DNA of 64,000 nt from Paenibacillus sp. BIHB 4019 (lineage in GTDB: Bacteria; Bacillota; Bacilli; Paenibacillales; Paenibacillaceae). Positions 15,805 through 24,780 of the stretch are shown here, in pieces (positions within the stretch are counted from its first letter, which is position 1; each line of letters starts with the position of its first letter). A model generated the notes under the pieces. It did no database searches. It was not told where the DNA came from and was given only the letters and a program-made list of their open reading frames with translations. The stretch covers positions 1,894,501 through 1,958,500 of the forward strand of contig NZ_CP016808.1 of assembly GCF_002741035.1 (NCBI RefSeq), given 5' to 3'. A program made the translations under genes and the position numbers.

Positions 15805-17850
15805 ATGACTCCAGGACCTTTCAAACGAATCGCGCTCATTATGCTCTCGGCCGTCCTGCTCGGACTGTCGCTGCATCATGGCTTCGGCAACGCTTGGCTA
15901 TCCCAGTATACGTACGCCTCTGGCGCCACAGACCCGATTGGCATTGCCGATCTCACGACAGCAGCAGTAGAGCAAGCTGCTCCGCAAACGGCCAAGCCGC
16001 CTGCCCCGGCAGCGCCAGCACAGCCCGACCCTGCCCAGATTGAAACGGTACAGACGCTTAGCAAAAGAGTCGTCCAATACAACATGCAAGTGGCGCTTCG
16101 GGAGGATATCCGATATTTGGATGGCTCTCAGACCGTAACTTGGACGAACCCAGGCAAAAAAACGGTGTCCGAGCTGTATTTTCATCTGTACCCCAATGCC
16201 TTTCAGTCCGAAAAGTCGACGTTCATGCGCGAGTCTGGCGGTCAGCTGCGGGGTGACAAGGCCACGGCCGAAAGCCAAGGCTATATGAAGCTGCTTACCT
16301 TGCAAACGCTGGAGGGCGAGAGCTTGCTTCCCCGTCTGCATTATGTTCAGCCCGATGACGGAAATACAGATGACTATACGCTGACGAAGCTCAATCTTCC
16401 GGTTCCAGTCGCACCGGGCAAATCCGTAACGCTCTCCATGACCTATGAGGTCAAGCTGCCCGAGGTGTTCGCTCGCATGGGCTATTCCGGGAACTTTGTT
16501 ATGGCGGGCCAGTGGTTTCCGAAGCTTGCTGTTTATGAACTGGCTGGCACACGCGGCCGAACGAATGAAGGCTGGAACGTCCACCAGTATCATGGCGATT
16601 CGGAGTTTTACAGCGATTTTGGCTTGTACAGCGCCCAGATTACAGTGCCAGAAAACTTTGCGGTCGCTGCTACCGGCATTCAGACCAAGGAAGCTGTGAC
16701 GCAAAATGGCACAAGCACCTATCAGTTCTATGCCGAAGACGTGCATGACTTTGCTTGGTCAGCCTCGCCGGACTTCATATATGCGGAGGACACATTGTCA
16801 GGAACGGGTATTCCGGGTGTACGCATTAAGCTTTATTTGGACCCTGCCCACGAAGGACTGAAAGACCGCTATATGCATGCAGCAAAATCAGCGCTGTCCA
16901 AATACGCGGAGTGGTACGGCGATTATCCGTATTCGACGCTGTCCATTATCGTTCCTCCGAAGGGTGCGAATGGCGCAGGCGGCATGGAGTATCCAACGCT
17001 CGTGACCGCTTTAGCGGCTGAATCCGATAACCCTGGCTACAGCCTAGAGCGCACCGTTGTGCATGAGATTGGCCATCAGTATTGGTACGGGATGGTTGCA
17101 TCGAACGAGTTCGAAGAAGCGTGGCTCGACGAAGGCTTTACTTCTTATGCCGAGGATAAGGTGATGGAGAACGCCTATGGCGTTGAGCCTAACTTGGCTA
17201 TGGAAGCCAGCTATATTACGGCCCCTGCCCCATTGAAGCAGCCTTCATGGGCTTATCACAACAGCGATGAGTATGCGGAAAATGTATACATGCGCGCCAA
17301 GCTTGTGCTGGTCGGCATTGAGAAGCAGGTCGGAGCAAAGACGATGTCAAAAATTATGCGCACATATTTTCAAAAATACAAATTCAAGCATCCAACCACA
17401 TCTGATTTCCAGCGTGTCGTTGAGCAGGTTACGAAGGAAAAATGGCAGGACTATTTCCACCAGTATGTATATGGCAGCCTGATGGCGGATTTTTCAGTAG
17501 AGGCTATTCGAGTGAATGAAGTGGAGCAGGATGGCCAAACGGAGTACGAGTCTACGGTGCTGATCAAGCGCAATGGCGGGCAAAATGGGCCAATCCCGCT
17601 TATATTCTCCTTTACAGACGGCGAAAAGATTTCGAAAACATGGGATGCCGCCGAGTCGCATATCCAGTATAAGGTTGTGCATGCTGCTCCGCTTGCCTGG
17701 GTGGCGGTTGACCCGAAAAACAGCAATGTGCTGGACAACAAGCATATTAACAATTTTATGCGCGCAGAAGTGCCCGAGCAGTCGCGCATTCGATGGAGCC
17801 TCGGTTTGACGAAGCTCATTGAAGGCTTGCTCGGATCCGTAGGCTGGTAG
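15805..17850 (+). CDS. M1 family zinc metallopeptidase (aminopeptidase N-like), secreted or membrane-anchored
   Basis: A 681-residue gluzincin. The zinc motif is complete: HEIGH at residues 420-424 and the third ligand glutamate at 443 (HExxH-x18-E) in FEEAWLDEGFTSYAED. Upstream, GAGGMEYPTL takes the place of the usual GAMEN exopeptidase motif, so true aminopeptidase activity is not certain. An N-terminal hydrophobic stretch near residues 8-24 acts as a signal peptide or anchor, and a Pro/Ala-rich stretch follows. ATG at 15805 follows GGGAGGG; a TTG 24 bp upstream lacks a good site. A membrane-protein gene follows after 15 bp. Confidence 0.9.
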   Translation: MTPGPFKRIALIMLSAVLLGLSLHHGFGNAWLSQYTYASGATDPIGIADLTTAAVEQAAPQTAKPPAPAAPAQPDPAQIETVQTLSKRVVQYNMQVALREDIRYLDGSQTVTWTNPGKKTVSELYFHLYPNAFQSEKSTFMRESGGQLRGDKATAESQGYMKLLTLQTLEGESLLPRLHYVQPDDGNTDDYTLTKLNLPVPVAPGKSVTLSMTYEVKLPEVFARMGYSGNFVMAGQWFPKLAVYELAGTRGRTNEGWNVHQYHGDSEFYSDFGLYSAQITVPENFAVAATGIQTKEAVTQNGTSTYQFYAEDVHDFAWSASPDFIYAEDTLSGTGIPGVRIKLYLDPAHEGLKDRYMHAAKSALSKYAEWYGDYPYSTLSIIVPPKGANGAGGMEYPTLVTALAAESDNPGYSLERTVVHEIGHQYWYGMVASNEFEEAWLDEGFTSYAEDKVMENAYGVEPNLAMEASYITAPAPLKQPSWAYHNSDEYAENVYMRAKLVLVGIEKQVGAKTMSKIMRTYFQKYKFKHPTTSDFQRVVEQVTKEKWQDYFHQYVYGSLMADFSVEAIRVNEVEQDGQTEYESTVLIKRNGGQNGPIPLIFSFTDGEKISKTWDAAESHIQYKVVHAAPLAWVAVDPKNSNVLDNKHINNFMRAEVPEQSRIRWSLGLTKLIEGLLGSVGW

Positions 17851-17865
17851 AGAGGAGGTTGAAAA

Positions 17866-18681
17866 ATGAAGCAGCATATGAAGCAAGGCTGGCGGCTCGC
17901 TATCCGCCATTTCTATATCGTCATTCTGTTATTCCTTTACCAGCTATTATGGGGACTTTTCCTTTACCGTTTTGTTGATATGACTGTACTGCCGCTGCTG
18001 CGGCGCTTTCCGCTCCAGCATCCGTCTGACTCGGCCGTGTCGCTGTTCTTCAGCGAGGCCCAGTTTCAATTGACGAAGACGGATTTGATCAATCCTTATT
18101 TGTGGCTTCTGGGCGGCTTGTTCGCCGCCCGCATGCTGCTGACGCCGCTGTTCAATGCGGGGCTGCTCTACTCGCTGCATCATATGGGCGAAATAGGCGA
18201 AACGCAGTTTCTTCAAGGCATTCGCAAAGCTTGGAAGCCCGTGACGCTGCTCTATTGGCTGCGCACGCTGCTTATTTTCGCACCCGGCTGGTTCCTGCTG
18301 CCTCGCGCCTTCAAGCTGCTTATGGAGGGCCATTCGCTAGGCGAGCTGCTGCAAGGCACGCTGCCGGGCTTTGGCGGCTGGCTGCTATGGAGCTTCCTCG
18401 TTCACCTGCTGCTGCTCGCTATGCAGTTCGGCGCCGCCTCCGGCACGGGCTCCTTGCGCTGGCTTGGCCATGCGCTCCGAAATCTTTTCCCTTATGCCGG
18501 CATCTCTCTGCTGATGTGGCTGCTGGCTATTGCCGCTTCGCTCTGTGTGTCTGGGCTTTCCTATGCTTGGGCAGGCATGCTGGCACTCATCATGCATCAA
18601 GCCTATCATCTGCTGCGCACCTTGTTAAAAGTATGGACGCTCGCTGCCCAATACGATTGCCTGCAATCCAAGCAGAGCTGA
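17866..18681 (+). CDS. Multi-pass membrane protein, function unknown
   Basis: A 271-residue protein with about five or six hydrophobic segments (for example VILLFLYQLLWGLFLY near residue 20) and a basic N-terminus. No family is recognised. It follows the M1 peptidase by 15 bp with AGAGGAGGT at the start, so the two are co-transcribed. A role in the same envelope process is possible but unproven. Confidence 0.8.
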   Translation: MKQHMKQGWRLAIRHFYIVILLFLYQLLWGLFLYRFVDMTVLPLLRRFPLQHPSDSAVSLFFSEAQFQLTKTDLINPYLWLLGGLFAARMLLTPLFNAGLLYSLHHMGEIGETQFLQGIRKAWKPVTLLYWLRTLLIFAPGWFLLPRAFKLLMEGHSLGELLQGTLPGFGGWLLWSFLVHLLLLAMQFGAASGTGSLRWLGHALRNLFPYAGISLLMWLLAIAASLCVSGLSYAWAGMLALIMHQAYHLLRTLLKVWTLAAQYDCLQSKQS

Positions 18682-18685
18682 GACC

Positions 18686-18742
18686 CTTAGAAAAATGAGG
18701 GCAGCCCTACCTAATTCTCATTTAGTATTCTCATTTTTCTAA
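18686..18742 (+). other. Long inverted repeat downstream of the membrane gene
   Basis: TTAGAAAAATGAG and CTCATTTTTCTAA form a 13-bp stem around a loop of about 31 nt, just before a classical terminator. It may be a second 3'-end structure or a remnant. Confidence 0.5.
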
Positions 18743-18756
18743 AGTCCTTCTCATAA

Positions 18757-18796
18757 AAAAAACCGATTGCGGCCAGAAGGCCGCAATCGGTTTTTT
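18757..18796. terminator. Strong rho-independent terminator
   Basis: An 18-bp stem (AAAAAACCGATTGCGGCC, loop AGAA, and its complement) ending in six T. It closes the M1 peptidase/membrane-protein operon and could also work on the other strand. Confidence 0.95.
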
Positions 18797-19134
18797 GCCG
18801 TTATCCTGGACCTGCAGGCAAAGCCTCCATTTACTTCCCAGCCTATATGCCGACCTAGCACAAACTCTCTAAATCTTCATTTTACGCTATAATTCTTGCC
18901 TATTTACACGATTCTTAGCATATTGGCTGCCTATTTATCATATAAACTGACAAAATGTTTTTTTGCCCAAGAACGGCGATAGAACGAACATTTATTAGGC
19001 AAGAAACTTGTTTTAACGCAAAATTGAGCCAAAAGGTTACATGAGAATTATTAGAAATTCATTCATATAGAAGGAAATCACATGAAAAAACCGAATTATT
19101 AGCGCAGAGCAAAATTAAACCAGCCTAATTTTTT
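18797..19134. other. Gene-free leader region before the c-di-AMP riboswitch
   Basis: About 340 bp, AT-rich, with no convincing gene. It must hold the promoter for the riboswitch-controlled hydrolase. A six-codon frame with a ribosome-binding site (ATG at 19081) is present, but its meaning is doubtful. Confidence 0.4.
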
Positions 19135-19270
19135 ATACCGCAAAGGTATAGAAATACGGGGGAACCACTTTGGGTGAATTGATTTCGATGCTTGGACGGC
19201 TTGATTCAAGTGTCTTGGAAATCATAGGGAACCTTCACAACCGAACCCCACAGCTAACCTCGTCGGCACC
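19135..19270 (+). ncRNA. ydaO/yuaA-type c-di-AMP riboswitch
   Basis: The block upstream of the hydrolase holds the conserved ydaO/yuaA strings: GGGGAACCA followed by TTGGGTGAATTGATTTC, then CCGAACCCCACAGCTAACCTC and GTCGGCACCGGAAGGAG. The element directly abuts the ribosome-binding site of an NlpC/P60 gene, one of the classical targets of this class. c-di-AMP binding normally turns expression off. Exact boundaries are approximate. Confidence 0.88.
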
Positions 19271-19287
19271 GGAAGGAGTTTCAAATT

Positions 19288-19755
19288 TTGAAGAAGGTTA
19301 CTGCACTACTCGTTGGTCTTGTATTAATGCTTGCTTTCCAAGCAGGCAGCGTGTTCGCGAGTTCGAAGATGGATGGTGTTATCGCTGATCTGATCGGCAC
19401 ACCGTACCAAAGCGGCGGAACAACTACGAAAGGCTTCGACTGCTCCGGTTTTACGAAGTATGTTTTCGACAAAATGGGCATCGATCTTTCCCGTACTTCC
19501 CAAGCTCAATCGAACGATGGCAGTGAAGTGAAGAAGAGTGACCTGATCGCTGGCGATCTCGTATTCTTCAACACGAGCGGCAAAGGCATCTCCCACGTTG
19601 GTATTTACGTAGGCGATGGAAAGTTTGCACATGCTTCCTCGAGCAGAGGCGTTATTATTAGCAAACTTAGCGAGTCTTATTATGCTGATCGTTACGTATC
19701 AGCTACACGCGTTATGAGCCAAGACGCTTACGACAAGTACGCAAGCGAGCAATAG
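19288..19755 (+). CDS. Secreted NlpC/P60 peptidoglycan endopeptidase
   Basis: A 155-residue protein with a signal peptide (cleavage near VFAS, residue 25) and a single NlpC/P60 domain. The catalytic Cys52 is in GFDCSGF, His103 in ISHVGIY, and His115 in KFAHASS. It hydrolyses bonds in peptidoglycan stem peptides outside the cell. The start is TTG at 19288, with GGAAGGAG 9 nt upstream. The c-di-AMP riboswitch in its leader ties wall hydrolysis to osmotic and potassium homeostasis. It is short, with no SH3 or LysM targeting domain. Confidence 0.94.
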   Translation: MKKVTALLVGLVLMLAFQAGSVFASSKMDGVIADLIGTPYQSGGTTTKGFDCSGFTKYVFDKMGIDLSRTSQAQSNDGSEVKKSDLIAGDLVFFNTSGKGISHVGIYVGDGKFAHASSSRGVIISKLSESYYADRYVSATRVMSQDAYDKYASEQ

Positions 19756-19806
19756 AGCCAGACCACGCTTTTTTCGCTTACATAACGAAAAGCTGCTGTC
19801 TCAATC

Positions 19807-19856
19807 AGCAAAGCCGCAGTTGTTTGTCTTCGGACAAATCGCTTGCGGCTTTGCTG
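19807..19856 (+). terminator. Terminator of the NlpC/P60 gene
   Basis: AGCAAAGCCGCA pairs with TGCGGCTTTGCT and an inner stem TTTGTC-TTCG-GACAAA has a UUCG tetraloop. GTTTTC follows. It lies just upstream of the photolyase gene. Confidence 0.82.
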
Positions 19857-19889
19857 TTTTCTGGCACGGACACAAGGGGGCTCGTTTCC

Positions 19890-21281
19890 ATGTATGTATA
19901 TATTCACCGCAAAGACCTGCGTTCAAACGATTTGCGCAGTTTTGATTATTTGCGCCGCTCTGGGCAGCGCGGCTTTCATCTGCTCATTATAGATCCGGCT
20001 CTGGCGGACGGCGACCGGCTCTCTTGCCACAGCGGCCGGACCTTCCTGACACAGGCCGCCTCCCTATTGGAACAATACAAGGCGGCAGGCGAGCAGCTGC
20101 ATGTGCTTTACGGTGATCCCGCTGCTATTACCGATGCGCTGCTGCAAGCACATCCCATTGAAGAAGTCGTCGTCCACATGGACTATACGCCTTATGCAAG
20201 GGCACGCGACCACGCTATACAGCAGGTTGTACGCGCAGCGGGACGCCGCTGGATGCCGCTCGAAGATGCGCCGCTGGCCGATTTGGAGGAGCTCCATACA
20301 TTTTCCCGGCGCAGTGAGCCTTACAAGGTATTTACGCCGTTTTACCGCATGTGGCAATCCTTTATGCAGAGCCACTATTCCCCTGCGGGCGAGACAACAC
20401 TGCAGCAGCTTAATACGCTGAAAAATATAGATGCCAGCATGGCAGAGCGCTTCAGTCTGCCGCGGGAGCATTCGGCAGCACCTGCCCTTCTGCAATTAGC
20501 TGACAATATACAACGCGGGCAATCGCATGAGGCGGGCAATCCAGCTGCCTTAGAAACGCTTCATGCAGCCGACGCGCTGGAGCAGTTTCTAAATCGCCGC
20601 CTGGCTGGCTATGCTGACAGCCGCGATCAGTTTGCAGTCGGCCAGACGAGCCATTTGGCGCGTTATTTGAATACGGGAGCGCTGTCAGCACGGCAAGCCT
20701 ACGAAGCGGCGCAGCAGCAGTTTGGAGCCGAGGCGTGGATTAGACAGCTGGCTTGGCGGGATTTTTTTCTATATCAAGGAAAATACAATGAGGACTTCTA
20801 CCGCTATGAGCAGAAGTTTGATTTATCTGCGCTGAGCGATCAGCATTTCGAGGCATGGAGCGAAGGAAAAACGGGCATTCCTGTTATTGATGCCGCTATG
20901 AAGCAACTAAATGAAACGGGAGAAATGCCGAATCGGCTGCGGATGGTTGCCGCCATGTTTTTGACGAAAAATCTGTTATGCCCGTTTACGCTGGGCGAGC
21001 AGTATTTCCGCCGCCAGCTGGCCGATTATGATCATACGCTGAACCGAGGCGGCTGGCTTTGGAGCTCGTCGCTTGGTTACGACGCCGCGCCGTATTTTCG
21101 CATTATGAATCCGGCTACGCAGTCCGCAGCACATGATCCGAGCGGCACTTACATTAGACGCTGGCTGCCGGAGCTTGCCCATCTGCCTGATAAGCAAATC
21201 CACCTGCCGCAGCCGCATGCCATCGTTGATTTGAAAGCTTCACGCGCCCGCGCGATTGAGATTTATAAGGAGATTGTGTAA
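19890..21281 (+). CDS. phrB: Deoxyribodipyrimidine photolyase (cryptochrome/photolyase class I)
   Basis: A 463-residue protein with the N-terminal antenna-binding Rossmann region (YIHRKDLRSNDLRSFDYL) and the C-terminal FAD domain. The latter shows WIRQLAWRDFFLYQ, GIPVIDAAMKQLNETGEMPNR and LNRGGWLWSSSLGYDAAPYF. It repairs cyclobutane pyrimidine dimers using light. ATG at 19890 is preferred over earlier in-frame starts because AAGGGGG lies 10 nt upstream and the protein then begins at the conserved first strand. The GNAT gene follows after 2 nt. Confidence 0.93.
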   Translation: MYVYIHRKDLRSNDLRSFDYLRRSGQRGFHLLIIDPALADGDRLSCHSGRTFLTQAASLLEQYKAAGEQLHVLYGDPAAITDALLQAHPIEEVVVHMDYTPYARARDHAIQQVVRAAGRRWMPLEDAPLADLEELHTFSRRSEPYKVFTPFYRMWQSFMQSHYSPAGETTLQQLNTLKNIDASMAERFSLPREHSAAPALLQLADNIQRGQSHEAGNPAALETLHAADALEQFLNRRLAGYADSRDQFAVGQTSHLARYLNTGALSARQAYEAAQQQFGAEAWIRQLAWRDFFLYQGKYNEDFYRYEQKFDLSALSDQHFEAWSEGKTGIPVIDAAMKQLNETGEMPNRLRMVAAMFLTKNLLCPFTLGEQYFRRQLADYDHTLNRGGWLWSSSLGYDAAPYFRIMNPATQSAAHDPSGTYIRRWLPELAHLPDKQIHLPQPHAIVDLKASRARAIEIYKEIV

Positions 21282-21283
21282 GG

Positions 21284-21811
21284 ATGACAAAAACAAGTGC
21301 TGCTCCTGCTGGTGCCCAGCCGCCATTTGGCTGGAAGATAGCCGCTATGGATACTTCCCATGCCCGGCAGTTGTGCGATTGGCGGTATGAGCCGCCTTAC
21401 GGCATCTATCAATGGCCCGCATGGGAGGTTATGGAGCAAGCCGAAATGGAGTTTGGTGATCCGGAGCTGCGCCAGAGGCAATATGCGGCTATTTTAGATG
21501 ACCGCGGGGAACTCGCTGGTTTTGCACAGTTTTTCCCGCTAGGGGAAGAAGTGCTGCGGCTTGGGCTGGGTCTTCACCCACAGCTTTGCAGCAGGGGCTC
21601 AGGCACCGCCTTTGTGGCGCTGCTGGTAGAGGAGGCTTGCCGCCGCGCTCCTAATAGCGAGCTGGATTTGGAGGTGCTGACCTGGAATGCACGCGCGATT
21701 CGTGTATACGAGAAGGCAGGCTTCCGTATTACCGACACGTATATCCGCCCGACACCGCAAGGCGCGGCGGAATTTCATTGTATGGTTTACGGAGGAGGGA
21801 AAGAAGCCTAG
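21284..21811 (+). CDS. GNAT family N-acetyltransferase
   Basis: A 175-residue acetyl-CoA-dependent transferase. The GNAT core appears as LGLGLHPQLCSRGSGTAFVA (a variant of the CoA-binding loop) and LEVLTWNARAIRVYEKAGFR. The substrate cannot be inferred. The ATG lies 2 nt past the photolyase stop, so the two genes are probably co-transcribed. Confidence 0.88.
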   Translation: MTKTSAAPAGAQPPFGWKIAAMDTSHARQLCDWRYEPPYGIYQWPAWEVMEQAEMEFGDPELRQRQYAAILDDRGELAGFAQFFPLGEEVLRLGLGLHPQLCSRGSGTAFVALLVEEACRRAPNSELDLEVLTWNARAIRVYEKAGFRITDTYIRPTPQGAAEFHCMVYGGGKEA

Positions 21812-21869
21812 CGTCTCTCTTCCCCTTCCTCTTCCTTACCTAGCCCTTTCTTTACCCTTTCCGCTCCCA

Positions 21870-23078
21870 TCAGCCACCGACCCGCTCCAACTGCTGCAAC
21901 TGCAACGGTTCAGCCTGCCTCGTCTGGCTCATGTAACAGCCCATTCGCTCCAAAGCTTCCGACAGCTTTGCTGATGATACCGAATAGGAGCAGCGGATGC
22001 GCCCTTCACCGCCCGGGCCAAAAACATGCCCTGGCACGACGGCCACTCCCGCTTCCTTCATGAGCTTGAAGGCGAACTGCTCCGAGCTTAGTCCCGTATG
22101 GGCAATGGATGGAAAAGCATAAAACGCCCCTTCCGGCATATGGCAGGAAAGCCCCAGCTGCTGCAGGCCGCCCACGAACATCGCCCTGCGCTGCTTGTAA
22201 GCCCCCTTCATTGCATCCTTGTCTGCCAATCCGCTGCGCAGCGATTCCAGAGCAGCAATCTGTCCCATAATAGGCGCGCACATTGCCGTGTATTGATGAA
22301 TTTTCAGCATTTGCGAAATAATTTCCACAGGGCCGCAGGCATAGCCAATACGCCAGCCTGTCATGGCAAAAGCTTTCGAGAAGCCATTTATGACGATCGT
22401 CCGCTCCTGCATGCCAGGCAGCGATGCGATGCTCACATGCTGGCTTTCATAAGTCAGCTCCGCGTATACCTCATCAGAGACGACGATCAGATTATGCGCC
22501 TTCACCAGCTCGGCAATGGGGAGCCAATCCTCATAGGACATGACTGCACCCGTTGGATTGTTCGGATAGTTGATCAGCAGCACCTTGGAGCGCGGGGTGA
22601 TTTTTTCCCGCAGCGATTGTGCCGTTAGCTTGAATTGCTCCTGCTCATGCGTCTCAACGTTAACAATACTGCCGCCCTGCAGCGCTACAATGGGCGAATA
22701 AGCGATATAGCTTGGAACTGGGATCAGCACCTCGTCGCCCGGACAAATCAAGGTTCTCATCGCCAGATCAATCGCCTCGCTGCTGCCCACCGTCACGAGA
22801 ATCTCATCCTTTGGCTCATAATTTAATGCAAAGCTGCTCGCCAAATAACGGGCGATTTCCTCGCGCAGCTCCAAAAGTCCGGCATTCGGCGTGTACATCG
22901 TCTGACCGCTTTCCAGCGCTCGTATGCACGCGGCGCGCACGCGCTCCGGTGTTGCAAAATCCGGCTCGCCCACGCCCAGCGAAATCATATTTTCATCCTG
23001 CCCGGCCATATCGAAAAACTTGCGAATGCCCGAAGCGGGCAAGCTCTTTACAAGCGGTGAAACGTTATACTGCACCAT
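21870..23078 (-). CDS. PLP-dependent class I/II aminotransferase (PatA/AspC-like)
   Basis: A 402-residue fold-type I aminotransferase. ISLGVGEPDFATPE is at the N-terminus, INYPNNPTGAVMSYEDW near residue 170 and VINGFSKAFAMTGWRIGYA near residue 235, where the lysine forms the PLP aldimine. SYSVSS near the C-terminus contains the carboxylate-binding Arg region (RIRCSYS). The likely substrates are aspartate, aromatic or branched amino acids; this cannot be narrowed. It lies downstream of a MocR-type regulator on the same strand. Confidence 0.9.
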   Translation of the reverse strand: MVQYNVSPLVKSLPASGIRKFFDMAGQDENMISLGVGEPDFATPERVRAACIRALESGQTMYTPNAGLLELREEIARYLASSFALNYEPKDEILVTVGSSEAIDLAMRTLICPGDEVLIPVPSYIAYSPIVALQGGSIVNVETHEQEQFKLTAQSLREKITPRSKVLLINYPNNPTGAVMSYEDWLPIAELVKAHNLIVVSDEVYAELTYESQHVSIASLPGMQERTIVINGFSKAFAMTGWRIGYACGPVEIISQMLKIHQYTAMCAPIMGQIAALESLRSGLADKDAMKGAYKQRRAMFVGGLQQLGLSCHMPEGAFYAFPSIAHTGLSSEQFAFKLMKEAGVAVVPGHVFGPGGEGRIRCSYSVSSAKLSEALERMGCYMSQTRQAEPLQLQQLERVGG

Positions 23079-23132
23079 TATGCCTGCATCCCCTTTTCAA
23101 AATAATTAAAAGTATAGTTGTCGCTTTATTCC

Positions 23133-24596
23133 TTATGAAAGGCCCCACAGCTGTTTTGCCGTATCGCCAATAATCCGAATGCCTTGCACAATATCCTCAT
23201 CCGCCACGCGGGAAAACCCCAGTCGCAGCGTATTGCCGCCCCGTCCATCCGTAAAGAAATGATGGCCCAAAGTAAAAATAACCCCTTGCTGCGAGCACGC
23301 CTCCAGAAGCTCCCGCACCTTGCACGCTTCCCGAAAGGTCACAAACAGATGCAGCCCGCCATCCCCCGACAGCGTCTCATAGGGAACATAGGCTTTGCAG
23401 GCTTGCAGCGTCAGCTCGTATTTACGCTTGTATTCCGCCCGCGCCCGCTTCAAATATTTGTGCAGATTGCCATTATGCAAATATTGATAGAGCAGCGATT
23501 GGTCAAGCGTCGAGGTATGAATGTTGCGGGCCCGCTTCATGCTTTCCAAATAATCAATCAGCTCGCGGTCTGCAAGCACCCACCCGACCCGCAGGCCGGG
23601 GAACAGCACCTTCGAGAAGCTTCCAATATAAATGACGCTGTTGCCGCTGCCCGCCGATGCGATGAGCGGCGGCACATGCGCTCCGGAGTAGCGCAGCTCC
23701 TCATTAAATCCGTCTTCAATGACGGGAATTTCATAACGGCTCATGAGCTGCATGAGCGCCAGCCTTTTCTCCATCGACATGACGATGCCTGTCGGATTGT
23801 GATAGGAGGGGACAAAATAGGCACAATCGTAGGGGCGCTCCTCCAAAGCCCGTTCAAGCTCCCCCAAATGAATGCCATCCGGCTCCATCGCCACGCCTTT
23901 AATGTCAAAGCCATGCAGCTTGAGATTTTTAATCGCGGTATGGTGGGTTGGATTTTCGCAGAGGACTGCGCCATGCTTTTGCCGGAGCGCAGCCAGTACA
24001 AGGTCAAATCCTTCCGTAAAGCCGGCAGTGATGAGCATATCCTTGCCCTGCACATCCACGCCCTTGTTCTCCATATAGGTCATCAAATACTGAATTAGCG
24101 GCTTATAGCCTTTGGCATAACCATAATTCAGCAGCACATGGCCCTCCACCGACATACGGCCCAGAAACGCCTGCTTCACATGATCCAGATCAAACAGCTT
24201 CTCATCCGGAGCGATGCTTGTAAAAGAAATCGTACTCTTGCCTGCGCGAATGCCGCGCTTCATGAGGTCCAGTTCCTCCGCAAGCAAAGCCTGCCTGCTC
24301 AGACGCTCCTTCCACGGCAACTGCCAAGACAAGGACGACGGGGCGGCGCTGCCCGCCGAATCCTCCGACACATAATTGCCTTTGCCTTGCAAGGCATATA
24401 CGCGGCCCTCGTCCGCCAGCTCCGCATAAGCGGCAATGACCGTATTGCGGCTCACACCGAGCAATACGCTAAGCTCGCGTGTCGAAGGCAGCTTCTGATG
24501 GGGCTGCAGCGCGCCTTTTATCATTAAACGCTTCATATAATCTTTCACTTGAATCGATATTGGACGGCCTTCTATGAGCTTGAAATCATGATACAC
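23133..24596 (-). CDS. MocR/GntR-type transcriptional regulator with aminotransferase fold
   Basis: A 487-residue fusion. Residues 1-75 are a GntR winged helix (ISIQVKDYMKRLMIKG, LPSTRELSVLLGVSRNTVIAAY). Residues 110-480 are a fold-type I aminotransferase-like domain with PSYHNPTGIVMSMEKR and the PLP lysine in YIGSFSKVLFPGLRVGWV. MocR proteins use PLP as an effector rather than as a catalyst and often control nearby vitamin B6, GABA or amino-acid genes. The aminotransferase 54 bp downstream may be in the same transcript. Start GTG at 24596 follows GGTGGGG. Confidence 0.9.
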   Translation of the reverse strand: MYHDFKLIEGRPISIQVKDYMKRLMIKGALQPHQKLPSTRELSVLLGVSRNTVIAAYAELADEGRVYALQGKGNYVSEDSAGSAAPSSLSWQLPWKERLSRQALLAEELDLMKRGIRAGKSTISFTSIAPDEKLFDLDHVKQAFLGRMSVEGHVLLNYGYAKGYKPLIQYLMTYMENKGVDVQGKDMLITAGFTEGFDLVLAALRQKHGAVLCENPTHHTAIKNLKLHGFDIKGVAMEPDGIHLGELERALEERPYDCAYFVPSYHNPTGIVMSMEKRLALMQLMSRYEIPVIEDGFNEELRYSGAHVPPLIASAGSGNSVIYIGSFSKVLFPGLRVGWVLADRELIDYLESMKRARNIHTSTLDQSLLYQYLHNGNLHKYLKRARAEYKRKYELTLQACKAYVPYETLSGDGGLHLFVTFREACKVRELLEACSQQGVIFTLGHHFFTDGRGGNTLRLGFSRVADEDIVQGIRIIGDTAKQLWGLS

Positions 24597-24637
24597 TTCT
24601 CATCGCCCCACCTTTATCATGGCATGTGGTCCCGCCC

Positions 24638-24734
24638 GAGCGTAAACGGCTGTCGCCATCCTTTGGCAGCTCGGTGCGTTTCAGTTCGAGAAATATAGAG
24701 AAGGGCTGAAACCATCATATCCTTTCCTATATTC
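24638..24734 (+). repeat. Dispersed two-hairpin repeat, copy between mocR and ykuI-like genes
   Basis: A single plus-oriented copy: GAGCGTAAACGGCTGTCGCC, TTTGGCAGC, GCGTTTCAGTTCG, then AAATATAGAGAAGGG and CCTTTCCTATATT, which form the distal hairpin. It lies between the terminator of the ykuI-like gene and the start of the MocR gene, both minus-strand genes. Confidence 0.85.
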
Positions 24735-24741
24735 TAACAAA

Positions 24742-24780
24742 AGAACCACGACGCCGGATTTTTCATCCTGTCGTGGTTCT
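24742..24780 (-). terminator. Terminator overlapping the ykuI-like stop codon
   Basis: AGAACCACGAC and GTCGTGGTTCT form an 11-bp stem on the minus strand, followed by TTTTG. The 5' arm encodes the last residues of the EAL protein and the stop codon lies in the loop. Confidence 0.8.
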
